A stretch of DNA of 41,946 nucleotides from a virus: IMG/VR virus record IMGVR_UViG_3300021440_000056, positions 1 to 41,946 of that record. One strand, 5' to 3'. Under the pieces are notes generated by a model. That model searched no databases. It was given only the letters and a program-made list of their open reading frames with translations, and was not told the DNA's origin. The position numbers were made by a program, and so were the translations under genes. How positions within the stretch are numbered: position 1 is the first letter of the stretch; each line of letters starts with the position of its first letter. Shown here in pieces: positions 30,042 to 40,000 of this stretch.

Positions 30042-30236
30042 ATGTCCACAAAGCCTTCTAGCATTCTTAGCTTTTATGCCCTTGGCAAACTACTTGGGGT
30101 TAAAGTCTCAAGAGAGTATCCTGAACTGTCTCCTAAATTGCAGGAAAAGCTCAGAATCTTTGAAGCTGCAAGACTGGATCTTGTAAAGCATATTAGCGAA
30201 GAATTGCAGGAACATCATGGCCGGAATGGACTTTAA
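30042..30236 (+). CDS. Small helical protein, second member of the pair
   Basis: A 64-aa protein with N-terminal SSILSFYALGKLLGVKVSRE and a helical ELSPKLQEKLRIFEAARLDL region, similar in order to the 94-aa gene on the other side of tRNA-Met. The last 20 nt overlap the start of the DNA polymerase gene, indicating coupled translation. No known motif is seen. A polymerase-linked accessory role is only suggested by position. Confidence 0.6.
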   Translation: MSTKPSSILSFYALGKLLGVKVSREYPELSPKLQEKLRIFEAARLDLVKHISEELQEHHGRNGL

Positions 30237-32739
30237 AGCTCTAGCTGCTAGAGTAGCAGAATTAAAAAAACAAGCACAGCCCTCTAGTCTAGATGTAAAG
30301 TCTAGTCAGAGGGTTTTCTTTCTTGGATCTCCAGAAGATCAAGGATACCTTTTTGCACTAAAGCAGTGTCTTAAGGGATGGACTTGTGATTTTTCTCTGG
30401 CTGCCTATGCTGGAAATAGTGGCTTCACTAGCTTTATGATGTTCCTGAAAAATAAGGGATATTCTAAAGTTATCTCAACTAGATCTGATCTCCTAGCCGA
30501 TCTGGTTAACCTAGAAGGAAACCTAGGAGATATAACCCCATCTATAAATAACTATGCTGGATCTTTATTCACTCGATCTGGCATGGAAGTTTTATTTGTA
30601 GATCCTTTACCACAGATGAGGTCAAAGTCTTATGGAAGATTCCTCACAGAAAGATTTATCAGCAAGTTCACTGAAGAATCCAAATGGGATAATCCAACCA
30701 AGTTTAATTGGTCTCTTGTACAGACTGAGCGGGAGTTGGTGGAGTTTCTAGATCTTGCAGATAGAAGTATTCTTGCTTCAACTGACATTGAAACCAAGCG
30801 TCACAATCTTGCTATTGATTGTTTTTCCTATACATTCTATTATATTCTGCAGGATGGCCTTAAAAAGACTGTAGAATCCAAGACATTGGTAATAGAGTTA
30901 AAGGATGAATGGTCATATGAGGCAATGCGTAGGCTTGGAAACACTAAAGTCTCCAAGATTCTACAAAATGGTAAATACGATAACGCATACTACCTTAGGT
31001 TTAACTGCCCGATCCGTAACTGGTTTTGGGACACAGCACACTTCTTCCATGCTTGGCTATCAGAAATGCCAAAGGATCTAGGATTCCTAAATGCATTCTT
31101 TCTGAGGAATGTTATTTATTGGAAAGACTTATCCGAGTCAGGAGATAGGCAAGATTACCTAAGGTATAATGCATTAGATTCTTGGGCAACTGGAAACATT
31201 ATGATGCAGATGTTACTAGAAGCTCCAGCCTGGGCAAAGAAAAACTACTTCCTAAAATTCCCAAAAGTATTCCCATCATTATTATCCGAGATGACTGGAA
31301 TTCCTAGGGATCAGGAAAAGCTTAAGCATGAAAGAGCTATAGCACTAGAGGCAGAGGAAAAAGCTCTTACAGTTCTTAGGACAATGGTAGGTAACTCAGA
31401 GTTTAAGCCTACTAGCCATGTACATGTTAAAAAACTAATGTGTATCATGGGAGCCCCAGAACTATCTGATTCCTCGGATGAAAAAACTCTGAAAAGATTC
31501 GCATTCAAGCATCCATTAAACGCCTTAGTTGTTGAACAGATTCTCAAAGTACGAGGACTGTCTAAACTTCAGGGTACATACCTTAGGACTGATGAGGATG
31601 GAAAATTCAAGAAAGATGGAAGTCTCGAAGGAGGAAGTAAAGACTATAAAGGAACAATACTCTATAGTCTTAACCCTCACGGAACTGACACCGGACGGAA
31701 CTCTTCCAAAGAATCAGCCTTCTGGTGCGGATTTAACATTCAAAATATCCCTAGTGGGCCATCAGCGCCTAAAAGAACAATTATCAGTCCACCTGGGTTT
31801 TTGTTTGCAGAAGCTGATCTTGAACAAGCAGAGTCAAGAGATACAGCATATATATCAGGAGACTCAAACCTTATTGAAGCTGTGTCAGATAATGATGGAG
31901 ACTTCCATTCATACAACGCATCACGTTTCTTTGGTGTCCCATACGAGGATATATTCGATAGAGCTACAAAGAAAAAGTTAAGGAAAGACTTGAGAGACCT
32001 AGGAAAACCAATTAACCACGGAGCTAACTACAATATGGGTCCGGAAGTGTTAATTGATTCCATGGGATTAAAGAAAGTGTTTGAAGCTGGCAAGGCCCTC
32101 AAACTCCCTTTCACAAATCCTTTGGCTATTACAGAATCTCTTCTTGTCACATTTCATAAAACTTATCCGAGCCTAAAAGGTCAGACAGTAATTAAGAACT
32201 CAGATGTAGCAAACTACTTTGGACTCCATGGAATATCTTATAAATTTTACGCTCCAGGAACTTACTATGCTTGGGTTGCGGACTCAGTTAGAACTAGTAG
32301 TAAATTGGTTTCTAGAGCATACCATCATACTGCTTTTAATCTTTCTAGGTTTCCAGATATTCAAGCCTACACACAAGAGGGTGACTGGACTAGATATTGC
32401 TTCGGGGACCCTGTTAATAATAAACTTAGTCTTAATAGCTATGTTGCACATTGTCCCTCTTCCCTGAATGCTAGAACTCTTGATGAAGCATTTGAGGAGG
32501 TGTTCTGGAAAGTAGCACTAGGTAATAAAGATTTTAGACTATACGCACAAATTCATGATTCAATCTTGCACGGATTCAGAGAAGGAAGAGAAGATCTCTC
32601 ATATAGGGTTAAAGAACTTATGGAGATTCCTATCACTCTCACAGATATATCTGGGGTTACAAGAACATTCACAGTTCCAGCTGCAATCAAAGCAGGTAAA
32701 TCTGGAAAAGGCGCAAAATCTTGGGCTGAAACAGAATGA
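30217..32739 (+). CDS. DNA polymerase, family A
   Basis: An 840-aa polymerase. The 3'-5' exonuclease domain shows Exo I STDIETK (Asp190), Exo II LQNGKYDNAY and Exo III YNALDSWATG. The polymerase domain shows DTGRNSS, motif A ADLEQAES (Asp534), motif B RDLGKPINHGANYNMG (Lys597, His601, Tyr605) and motif C HDSILH (His780-Asp781-Ser782). The residue matching Klenow Phe762 is His601. No 5'-nuclease domain is seen, as in other phage PolA proteins. ATG 30217 has an AGGA ribosome-binding site and overlaps the previous gene by 20 nt. It replicates the phage genome together with the neighbouring helicases. Confidence 0.95.
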   Translation: MAGMDFKALAARVAELKKQAQPSSLDVKSSQRVFFLGSPEDQGYLFALKQCLKGWTCDFSLAAYAGNSGFTSFMMFLKNKGYSKVISTRSDLLADLVNLEGNLGDITPSINNYAGSLFTRSGMEVLFVDPLPQMRSKSYGRFLTERFISKFTEESKWDNPTKFNWSLVQTERELVEFLDLADRSILASTDIETKRHNLAIDCFSYTFYYILQDGLKKTVESKTLVIELKDEWSYEAMRRLGNTKVSKILQNGKYDNAYYLRFNCPIRNWFWDTAHFFHAWLSEMPKDLGFLNAFFLRNVIYWKDLSESGDRQDYLRYNALDSWATGNIMMQMLLEAPAWAKKNYFLKFPKVFPSLLSEMTGIPRDQEKLKHERAIALEAEEKALTVLRTMVGNSEFKPTSHVHVKKLMCIMGAPELSDSSDEKTLKRFAFKHPLNALVVEQILKVRGLSKLQGTYLRTDEDGKFKKDGSLEGGSKDYKGTILYSLNPHGTDTGRNSSKESAFWCGFNIQNIPSGPSAPKRTIISPPGFLFAEADLEQAESRDTAYISGDSNLIEAVSDNDGDFHSYNASRFFGVPYEDIFDRATKKKLRKDLRDLGKPINHGANYNMGPEVLIDSMGLKKVFEAGKALKLPFTNPLAITESLLVTFHKTYPSLKGQTVIKNSDVANYFGLHGISYKFYAPGTYYAWVADSVRTSSKLVSRAYHHTAFNLSRFPDIQAYTQEGDWTRYCFGDPVNNKLSLNSYVAHCPSSLNARTLDEAFEEVFWKVALGNKDFRLYAQIHDSILHGFREGREDLSYRVKELMEIPITLTDISGVTRTFTVPAAIKAGKSGKGAKSWAETE

Positions 32740-32996
32740 CTAATACTAGAAAATTCATTGCAGAAGTCACAGAATACCATATCGGAAAAGCCGATCTTTT
32801 GAATGTGACTACATACACTGACCCAGAAAATAAGCCTCAGGTTATAATCATAGCCAGAGGTAAAGAACTGGAAAACCTTAAACAGGTAATCTCTAAATCA
32901 TTAAACTGCTGGGATAAAGCTCCAGCCAGCCTTAAAGAACTTGCGGATATTCTTTGCCATGGCAAGATCCTGCAAGACTACCATCTTCTAGAATAG
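32736..32996 (+). CDS. Small protein after the polymerase, unknown
   Basis: An 86-aa alpha/beta protein (KFIAEVTEYHIGKADLLNVT, then PQVIIIARGKELENLKQVIS). It overlaps the polymerase stop by 4 nt (ATGA) and precedes the AAA+ ATPase gene by 8 nt, so it is a co-translated link between the two. It resembles a compact ferredoxin-like or thioredoxin-like fold by strand/helix alternation only. The function is unknown. Confidence 0.55.
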   Translation: MTNTRKFIAEVTEYHIGKADLLNVTTYTDPENKPQVIIIARGKELENLKQVISKSLNCWDKAPASLKELADILCHGKILQDYHLLE

Positions 32997-33004
32997 ATAA
33001 AGCC

Positions 33005-34270
33005 ATGACATTTATTTCTTCCTTTATGTCCGTCTTTGAGGAAATGGAACCTCCGGCAAATATAACTAGGTGGGCTGGTTTATCTGCTGTAAGTGTTATG
33101 CTAGGAAGAAACTTCTACTTCCGTCATGGAACATCTGTCATAAACCCAAACATGTACGTGATGTTCCTAGGAAGCTCTGGGACTAGAAAATCCACTCCAA
33201 TTAAATATGCGAAAAAAGTACTAAAGTTAGCAGGCATTGAACACATAGCTGCAGAGAGAACTTCTAAAGAAAAGTTCATAATGGACCTAGCTGGAGTGAT
33301 AGAAGGAGAAGAGTCTAGAATCGTAAAGGATCTTAACTCCTTCCTAAACAGCACAGGTAACATAACTGAGAGTTCTTCTCCGGCAGAATGTTTTATAGCT
33401 GCAGATGAGGCTAATGACTTTCTAGGTCAAGGTAACCTAGAGTTCTTGTCTCTTCTAGGCTCATTGTGGGATTTTGATGGATGGTATGAACAAAAATTTA
33501 AGAACTCAAAAGCTGTGAAAGTCTGGAATCCCACAATCAATATGCTAACTGGAAATACTCCGGCAGGATTCGCTGCTGCCTTTCCTCCAGAAGCTTTAGG
33601 TCAAGGATTCTTTTCTAGACTTTTACTTATTCATGCTGAACCTTCTGGAAGAAAGATAGCATTCCCACCTCCAGTTTCTGAAGAAACAACTTTGTCTCTA
33701 GCCAAAGACTTACTAGAGCTAAAGATGCAGATAACTGGAGAGGCTCAGCTAACAACGGAAGCCAAAAAACTAGTAGATCACATATACCAAAACTACCCCA
33801 AAGTAGCAGATGTGAGATTCGATTCCTATGCTACTAGAAGATTAACCCACCTTATTAAGTTATGCCTAGTTGTGGCAGCTTACAATGGTGCAATAAATAT
33901 AACTGAGGAACATATCTATGAAGCGAACACCATACTAGCTGCAGCAGAATTTTACATGCCTAAGGCTATGGGAGAATTTGGCAAGGCTAAGAACTCTGAT
34001 GTATCTCATAAGATAATTACACATCTTGAGATGGCAGAGTTTCCAGTCTCCCCTGAAGAACTATGGCAACAAGTATCTTCAGATCTGGATTCTATGAAAG
34101 GCCTAGTAGAGATTATGCAAAAACTTATCTCAGCTGGAAAAGTCATAAAGATTCAGGAGGGCCCTCATGTAGGCAAGTTGTTACCCAAACGCTCTTATAG
34201 GGACTTATCTAAGTTACCTGGAGTTGATCTTAGTTATCTCACACCGGAAGAAAAAAGGAATTTCACATGA
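33005..34270 (+). CDS. AAA+/DUF3987-like ATPase, putative replicative helicase
   Basis: A 421-aa protein from ATG 33005; a TTG at 32954 would overlap the previous gene and is less likely. P-loop GSSGTRKST is at about 56-64 and the Walker-B-like FIAADEAN at 129-136 (Asp133-Glu134). A sensor-like LTGNTPAG follows, then GQGFFSRLLL with a possible arginine finger. Helical C-terminal repeats and a winged-helix-like end (VSPEELWQQVSS) complete it. The pattern RWAGLSAVSVMLGRNFYF before the P-loop matches DUF3987-type helicase-like proteins. Immediately downstream of the polymerase, it is the best candidate for the replicative hexameric helicase. No primase domain is fused. Confidence 0.7.
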   Translation: MTFISSFMSVFEEMEPPANITRWAGLSAVSVMLGRNFYFRHGTSVINPNMYVMFLGSSGTRKSTPIKYAKKVLKLAGIEHIAAERTSKEKFIMDLAGVIEGEESRIVKDLNSFLNSTGNITESSSPAECFIAADEANDFLGQGNLEFLSLLGSLWDFDGWYEQKFKNSKAVKVWNPTINMLTGNTPAGFAAAFPPEALGQGFFSRLLLIHAEPSGRKIAFPPPVSEETTLSLAKDLLELKMQITGEAQLTTEAKKLVDHIYQNYPKVADVRFDSYATRRLTHLIKLCLVVAAYNGAINITEEHIYEANTILAAAEFYMPKAMGEFGKAKNSDVSHKIITHLEMAEFPVSPEELWQQVSSDLDSMKGLVEIMQKLISAGKVIKIQEGPHVGKLLPKRSYRDLSKLPGVDLSYLTPEEKRNFT

Positions 34271-34758
34271 CTGATAAGATTGATAATACCGCTGCCGCAG
34301 TTCCAGAAAACTTGATTCAATTCATGAATCATCCTAATGCAAGTAGCTGGGTAAAGATTCCTGGGGATAAGTTTCAGGAGGTCGTTAGGTATGATGTATT
34401 CGTAGCACTCTTGTTTAAACAAGAAGCTACTAGGCAAATGCTAGATCATGCACGGGCTGGAATTTGTGAGGAGGCAGGAGAACTTTCTTCTGTTATTAAG
34501 CGCAATGTGGTATATGGCCAAGCACTTACAGATCCGATGAAGGAAGACGGAAAGCCTTTGCTTACTCATATCATTGAAGAGCTTGGAGATATTAGGTTTT
34601 TCATGCAGGCAGTTCAAAATATGTATGGAATTCCTGAACAAGCAATTCTGCAGCATAATGCTAACAAGCTAGCTGCTAGATATAACCAACTCATGTATAG
34701 TGATGTTGCTGCAATCACTAGACTTGATAAAGATACTGGCCCAGTTGCAGCAGGTTAA
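34267..34758 (+). CDS. MazG-like nucleotide pyrophosphohydrolase
   Basis: A 163-aa all-helical protein. The MazG signature is CEEAGELSSVIKR (EExxE, Glu68/69 and Glu72) with the second site IIEELGDIRF (Glu105-x-x-Asp108), which binds magnesium. It hydrolyses (d)NTPs or signalling nucleotides such as ppGpp to monophosphates; the exact substrate is unknown. The start overlaps the ATPase stop by 4 nt. It probably tunes the nucleotide pool in concert with the dNMP kinase. Confidence 0.88.
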   Translation: MTDKIDNTAAAVPENLIQFMNHPNASSWVKIPGDKFQEVVRYDVFVALLFKQEATRQMLDHARAGICEEAGELSSVIKRNVVYGQALTDPMKEDGKPLLTHIIEELGDIRFFMQAVQNMYGIPEQAILQHNANKLAARYNQLMYSDVAAITRLDKDTGPVAAG

Positions 34759-34781
34759 GTTTAGTTTACTAAGGAAATATC

Positions 34782-35255
34782 ATGTCTAACATGTCAATCC
34801 CTCCAACTATTACCATGTCCACCTCACAAGGTGTAGGCAATGTTTCAGTAGTGACTGCAGGTGGACTTATCCCAGGCTGGGTAAGTGGAGATCCGTCCGG
34901 TCTAGCTATTTCTGGATCAGTTAATACGTTATTTGACCTAGGTCCTAACTGGGCAGATTATTCAACATTTGTAGTAGGAGTGCATGCAGCTAATGCTACT
35001 ACCGCTACAGGTGCAATGGCTATACATAATTGTGATACATCAAATCCTACATTTAATATCAGGACTAGAGCTATTGATGCTTCGCAAAGTGGAACTACCC
35101 CAGCTATTATTAGCTCTCTGACTCCAGCCACTAATGCACTAAATTATACCATCTGCCATATTCGGGCAAGATATGTAATGGTGGTTGTAACCAATGCAGA
35201 TGTAGCTTTGCCATTCTCTGCAGATTCTTATGTAACACTGACAATGAAAGCCTAA
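34782..35255 (+). CDS. Beta-rich, virion-like protein in the early/middle arm
   Basis: A 157-aa protein of low charge, rich in Ala, Thr, Ser, Gly and Val, alternating short strands (GVGNVSVVTAGGLIPGWVSG) with no Lys-rich or catalytic region. This is a composition typical of a small virion beta-sandwich, not of replication proteins. Yet it lies on the plus strand between MazG and an HTH protein, opposite to all recognised structural genes. A ribosome-binding site AAGGAAATATC precedes the ATG. It could be a virion decoration protein expressed early, or something else of beta fold. No family is recognised. Confidence 0.6.
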   Translation: MSNMSIPPTITMSTSQGVGNVSVVTAGGLIPGWVSGDPSGLAISGSVNTLFDLGPNWADYSTFVVGVHAANATTATGAMAIHNCDTSNPTFNIRTRAIDASQSGTTPAIISSLTPATNALNYTICHIRARYVMVVVTNADVALPFSADSYVTLTMKA

Positions 35256-35259
35256 CAGC

Positions 35260-35634
35260 TTGAAGGAAAAATCTTCAAGACCACTTGGAAATTCCAGACT
35301 AAACCTAGTGGCTATTCTGGAAGTTTTAGCTTATAGTCCTAGTGGAGTTACCATAACAGAGCTAGCTGCTAAAGCCGGTGTAACTTATGGAACAGCTCAA
35401 GCTTGGATAAAGGCTCTCCACCAGTCTTGGCTACCTGAAAATATTCGAAGAAAGACAGTATACATATCTAGCTATGCACTGTCTCTTCACTTTTGGGTTC
35501 CTAGATACTCTTTAGGAATTGAACCAGATGCAGTAAAGCCTAAAACAAACAAGACAGTCTACATGGCTGAATACAAAGATAGAAAGCTTAGAGAGAAACT
35601 CTCCGCAGCTAAAGTTAAATCTAAGAAAGGTTAA
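35260..35634 (+). CDS. HTH DNA-binding protein (winged-helix type)
   Basis: A 124-aa protein. The segment LEVLAYSPSGVTITELAAKA then GVTYGTAQAWIKALHQ (about residues 17-52) is a helix-turn-helix of winged type. The rest is basic, Lys/Arg-rich (residues 90-124, many KxK). The start at TTG 35260 is 5 nt after the previous stop; no better ATG keeps the HTH. It is a candidate phage transcription regulator; among the few recognisable DNA-binding proteins here, it is a natural candidate for the palindromic operators near 14.9-18 kb, though this is untested. Confidence 0.6.
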   Translation: MKEKSSRPLGNSRLNLVAILEVLAYSPSGVTITELAAKAGVTYGTAQAWIKALHQSWLPENIRRKTVYISSYALSLHFWVPRYSLGIEPDAVKPKTNKTVYMAEYKDRKLREKLSAAKVKSKKG

Positions 35635-35636
35635 TC

Positions 35637-36581
35637 ATGTCAGAACTTAATAAAAGTATTATTCTTTATCATGCAAATTGTGCAGATGGTTTTGGCTCAG
35701 CTTGGCTTTTTGAACTAGATAGAGCAGCAAAACAAAGTAACACTCAAAGGATTTATAAGGAGGTTCAGTATGGGATGAAAAACTTCTCAGATATCTTAGC
35801 TCTTTGCAATTTTTATGATAATGTTTATATCCTAGACTTCTCTTTTACAAAGGACCAGATTATCTCCATTTGCTCAGAAGTATATCCAGGACAAGTTACT
35901 CTTTTAGACCATCATGAGACAGCAGTTAAAAATCTAAACTGGTATAACTCAATTTGGCCAGAAAACTATTACCAAAAAATCAATAATAATTATTCAGGGG
36001 TTGGCCAGGTAGCAGATTATTTTGGCATTGACCTAGAAGATTATCCTCTTGCAAGATATATTCAAGATAGGGATCTTTGGAGATTTATGTTGCCATGCTC
36101 TAAAGAGATCAATGCAGTTATTGGAGCAACTGAAAAGACTTTTGAAACCTACAGTGGATTGAATGCTAATCTACTTAATAATTTCGAGGAGGTAGTTTTT
36201 GCAGGAGGTTATCTACTAGCCCAGCAGAAGTTGCATGTGAACTCAGTTGTGGAGATGGCTAGAGTTTGTCTAATCTCCACTCCTACTGGAACTTATAAGG
36301 GTCTTATCTGCAACTGCCCAGGATTTTACTCTTCCGAAGTAGGTAACGAACTGGCAAAGATTTCTGGAACATTTGGGGCTACCTTCCAATTCTTAAAGGA
36401 TGGAAAGACCCAAGTTAGTCTTCGCTCTATTGGAGACTTTAATGTAGCTAGCATAGCTGCAGCATTTGGTGGAGGTGGTCATAAGAATGCTGCAGGTTTT
36501 GTAATGACAGAACCACAGACAACAGATACTGTAACTTTCTTCACAGGAGTTCCAAATGAGAAACCAGCCAAATTCAGGTAA
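35637..36581 (+). CDS. DHH-family phosphoesterase
   Basis: A 314-aa protein with the DHH/DHHA1 layout. Motif I is HANCADGFGSA (residues 12-22, Asp17), a second Asp is in LDFSF (Asp67), DHH is at 91-93, QDRDLW follows, and the DHHA1 motif GGGGHKNAAG is near 279-288. All metal-ligand elements are visible, so it should be active on short oligonucleotides, 3'-phosphoadenosine phosphate or cyclic dinucleotides. A role in degrading nano-RNA or blunting cyclic-dinucleotide defence signals is possible but unproven. The next gene overlaps by 26 nt. Confidence 0.85.
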   Translation: MSELNKSIILYHANCADGFGSAWLFELDRAAKQSNTQRIYKEVQYGMKNFSDILALCNFYDNVYILDFSFTKDQIISICSEVYPGQVTLLDHHETAVKNLNWYNSIWPENYYQKINNNYSGVGQVADYFGIDLEDYPLARYIQDRDLWRFMLPCSKEINAVIGATEKTFETYSGLNANLLNNFEEVVFAGGYLLAQQKLHVNSVVEMARVCLISTPTGTYKGLICNCPGFYSSEVGNELAKISGTFGATFQFLKDGKTQVSLRSIGDFNVASIAAAFGGGGHKNAAGFVMTEPQTTDTVTFFTGVPNEKPAKFR

Positions 36582-36936
36582 CATCATTGTCAAGCCTTCA
36601 GAAGTAACAGAAGGTTTTGATAAAACTTCAATGTCGGATGCAGAACTATTCGGATTCGTAACTAGGAAAGAACTTCATAAGCCTTTCACAGGACGAATAG
36701 GTAGGATAGAGATGTTTCCAGATAACATCTATGATCTGCAGGTAGAGGCTAGTCACCATCTAGACCTAAGCCTATATATGCAGCAAGTAGATGATAGTGA
36801 TTTCTACATCCGACTTGCTAACATTGCAGCATTTTTAGGAATTCTTTTAGACGGAGATTATTCCAAGGAAGACCTAGAAAGACTTGTAGATATCATGATC
36901 AGGAAACTTAGAGACAGACGCACGATTGTAGTCTAG
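36556..36936 (+). CDS. Last rightward gene, unknown, 126 aa
   Basis: A 126-aa mostly helical protein with acidic and basic patches (TRKELHKPFTGRIGRIEM, and the C-terminal LERLVDIMIRKLRDRRTIVV). It starts at ATG 36556 inside the DHH gene (26-nt overlap) and ends just before a bidirectional terminator. No motif is recognised. The coupling suggests it assists the DHH enzyme or shares its timing. Confidence 0.6.
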   Translation: MRNQPNSGNIIVKPSEVTEGFDKTSMSDAELFGFVTRKELHKPFTGRIGRIEMFPDNIYDLQVEASHHLDLSLYMQQVDDSDFYIRLANIAAFLGILLDGDYSKEDLERLVDIMIRKLRDRRTIVV

Positions 36937-36948
36937 CTCCATCCAGAC

Positions 36949-36990
36949 AAAAAGAAACCCCACCTGGTTAATTCCAGAGTGGGGTTTTTT
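36949..36990. terminator. Bidirectional terminator between converging arms
   Basis: AAACCCCAC/GTGGGGTTT (with an inner CTGG/CCAG) forms a long stem, with T-rich sequence after it on the plus strand (36985-36990) and A-rich sequence before it (T-rich on the minus strand). It separates the rightward arm (ends 36936) from the leftward internal-protein gene (ends 37005) and can stop transcription from both sides. Confidence 0.88.
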
Positions 36991-37004
36991 ATCGCCTAGA
37001 CTTT

Positions 37005-40000
37005 TTAACTTCCGCCCATAGCCAACTGCATCTTGTACGCGAATGGGCTAGTTAAAGATGTTGCAATCTTATCAGCTTGGGACTGATTAGCATTCTTATA
37101 AATATTTATCATCCATTTATTAAACTCCGTTTGGTTACCACCGTTTTTCACAAACTTAGCTGCGAAATCTTCCACCTGAGACAGGCTAGGTTCATTGCCT
37201 TGAATAAGTGTGGACTTGATATCTTCAGCTAAACTTTGTTGTCTAGTATGCTTTATAGACTCGTATTGAGTTGATCTATAAAGTGCATCTCGCATAGATC
37301 CTTCTGCTAGGGGTTTACCGCCAGCGATCCTCGCAAGAGTAGCAATGGAAAAAAGATCATTGCTATACATAAAATCCCCTTTAGCGCTTGTGCTATATAC
37401 AGTGCCAGATGGTATTCCTTGAAGAGTTTGTGCAATACCAGCAAGAGGCCTACTGATAGTGTTATGCTCCATTCCCTGAAGGAAAGATTCCCAGCCGCCT
37501 CCATTAGCCATTTTTCCAAGAGTTTCATATGCATTCTTAAAGAAGTTAGTCCAGCCGCCAACAGATGGAACTTCCATTAACGAGGTAGGAAGTATAGTCA
37601 ATTGCCTTGGATTGATATCACCACGAGAATAAATATTAGTTCTAGACACTAATGAAGGAAGTCCATACAGGAATAAATCTCCTAAATTTTTACCAAGAGT
37701 TCCATAGGTCTTGTCATACAGATCAGTGTATTGTTGGTTTCCAGAGAACTTACCAACAATGCTAGTATTCATCCATTGAAACCCTGGCATGGATTGTGCT
37801 CCATATAGAGTTCCTTGAAGGCCAGCTAGCATAGCTAAGTCCTTCTTAGTTCCTTCACCGACATACCTGAACAGATTCTGCATCAGATTAAATTGGTGAG
37901 ACTGGAATAAACCTATAGCCTGACCTATTGGACCTTGAAAAACCCCAGGTCTTTGGGTAGCTAATACATTACCTTCAACTCTATTGACGAAAGTCTGAAT
38001 ATAAGATAATGCTTCCTTTGAGGTCATCTGACCTTGTTTCACTGCTTCATCTGTATATATCTCCATACTTCTTGCAGAGACAAATCTATTCATCTCCTCA
38101 AAAAGTTTATTGCCTGTTAATCTCTCCCCGGCCTCTGCTACCTTAGGAGCATTTTCAGAGAACAACGCCTTAGCCTTAGCAAACCCAGAAGCAAGTTTAG
38201 AGTTTAACTCTACTGAAGTCTCTGCACCCTTGAGTGTCAGATCATCAAGCATAGAGGCTAATTGCTCTAATTGGTCTTTGACAAAACCTTGCTCTTTATA
38301 CCTAGTCATGATAGGTTTAGCAGGATCTCTAGCATCCTTGAACCAATCAGAATAGGCTTGGGCTATTACCTTATTTGGAGCCCTAATACTAGACTCCGTA
38401 CCAGGTAACATTATCTTACCAAGGTCTCCAACTTTCTCAGCATCTCCAGCCTTGATGCCTGCAAAGACAGAGTTAAGCTCAGTAAACCTAAGTATCTGTG
38501 ATCCTATGGCGTTATTAACACCATTAAGGAAGTCCCAGCCTAAGGTGAATAAAGCAAGTAGAGAATTAGAACCTCTGACAAACTTAGTCAATTCACCTAC
38601 TGGAGCCTTATGATCTACCAAAGCTTTCATTGCTGCATCATAATAAGCAGGCTTTATTCCATACTTATCTAGTGCATCATTAATACTATCTAGTTCGGCC
38701 ACAGACGGAGTCTTTGCAAAAGTCTCTTGGATAGCTCTATAGGCTTTGGAGAATGAGGTATCTAGGAGTTTATTACCTCTATACCACATTCCAGACTCTT
38801 CAATCTTAGAGATATCTAGAGCTGTGTTTATCTGATCATAGAATGGATTCTTTGTAGTCCTTTTCAGAACTTCCACAGAACTTCCTAACTTAGAAGTAGA
38901 CGAGGCAGAATACTGGTCTCCCATCTTAGTTAGTTGATCAAACACTGGTTCATAGTTAAGCTTAACACTTTCCCTGACCAGATTGTCTGATTTCCTATAT
39001 AGACTCTGCATGAAATCTCCTAGGAATGTATTAACATCTGTCCTAGGTAAGAAGTCAGAAAACACACCTTTAGTGCCTAGTTCATGATCTAGATAAAGTT
39101 CGTTTAAGGCTTCAGTCTTATCATATAGGCCTCTAGCATCTTTATAGTCCTTAATATTCGCCTTGTTAATGATATTATATCTAGGTCCTAATTGTCTAAC
39201 CTTATCCTCAAGAGCTGTTAACTTTTCTGCAGTTGCTGCAGTTAACACAGTCCTATGACCTTCTCCAGTTACAGAGTTATCTATAACAAAGGAGATATGA
39301 GGATACTTAGCTAGATCAGGTCTAACAGGCCTATATACAGGCTCATCAGGAATCTGAGTAAATTTCCCTCTGGCTGACTGGATCTGGGTAAAGCCTATGT
39401 GCTCATTATGGGAATGTTCCATATAAGCTTCTATAGCTTTAGCAGTAGCAGGATTGTTGATTTGAATCGCAGTATCACCAATGTGGTCTGAAATATCTTC
39501 TTCACCTTTGATTAAATCTTTCTTTAATCTAGAAGGTACAAGGAAGTTTTCTCCATCTTGGCTAAAGAATACATAAGGCTCTGTCTTTCTAGCCATCTGC
39601 TGGTTTATACCAATGAACTCTAGGCCGGCTTCCTTATTACCTGCCAGGGTACTTACATGGCCATAAAACTGTTCATCCAGAGACTTTCTCCTAGCATTCA
39701 TGGTCTCCCGAATGGCATTACCTACTCTTTGGATCTTAGCTCCAATGGTTCCATAGTTAGCATCCTCAAAAGATAATGCTCCGCCCCCAGTACCAACTCT
39801 AGATGCAGAGTTAAGATCCTTATCTATGGTAATCTCTGGGAACTTTGCATAATGCTCTTCTAATACCTTAGCAACAGTATTAGATGAAGTGGCAGCATAA
39901 GCTTTCTCCATAGACTTGTAATGGATCAAGCCTTCATCAAATCCAGCCTTAGTCAGATCATTGCCAGCTTTAGCTGCGTACACAACCTTAACTGCTTGAG

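Noticed and set aside
31529-31981. 150-codon plus frame inside the DNA polymerase
   Set aside because: Out-of-frame with clear polymerase motifs A and the DTGR segment; no independent start signal.
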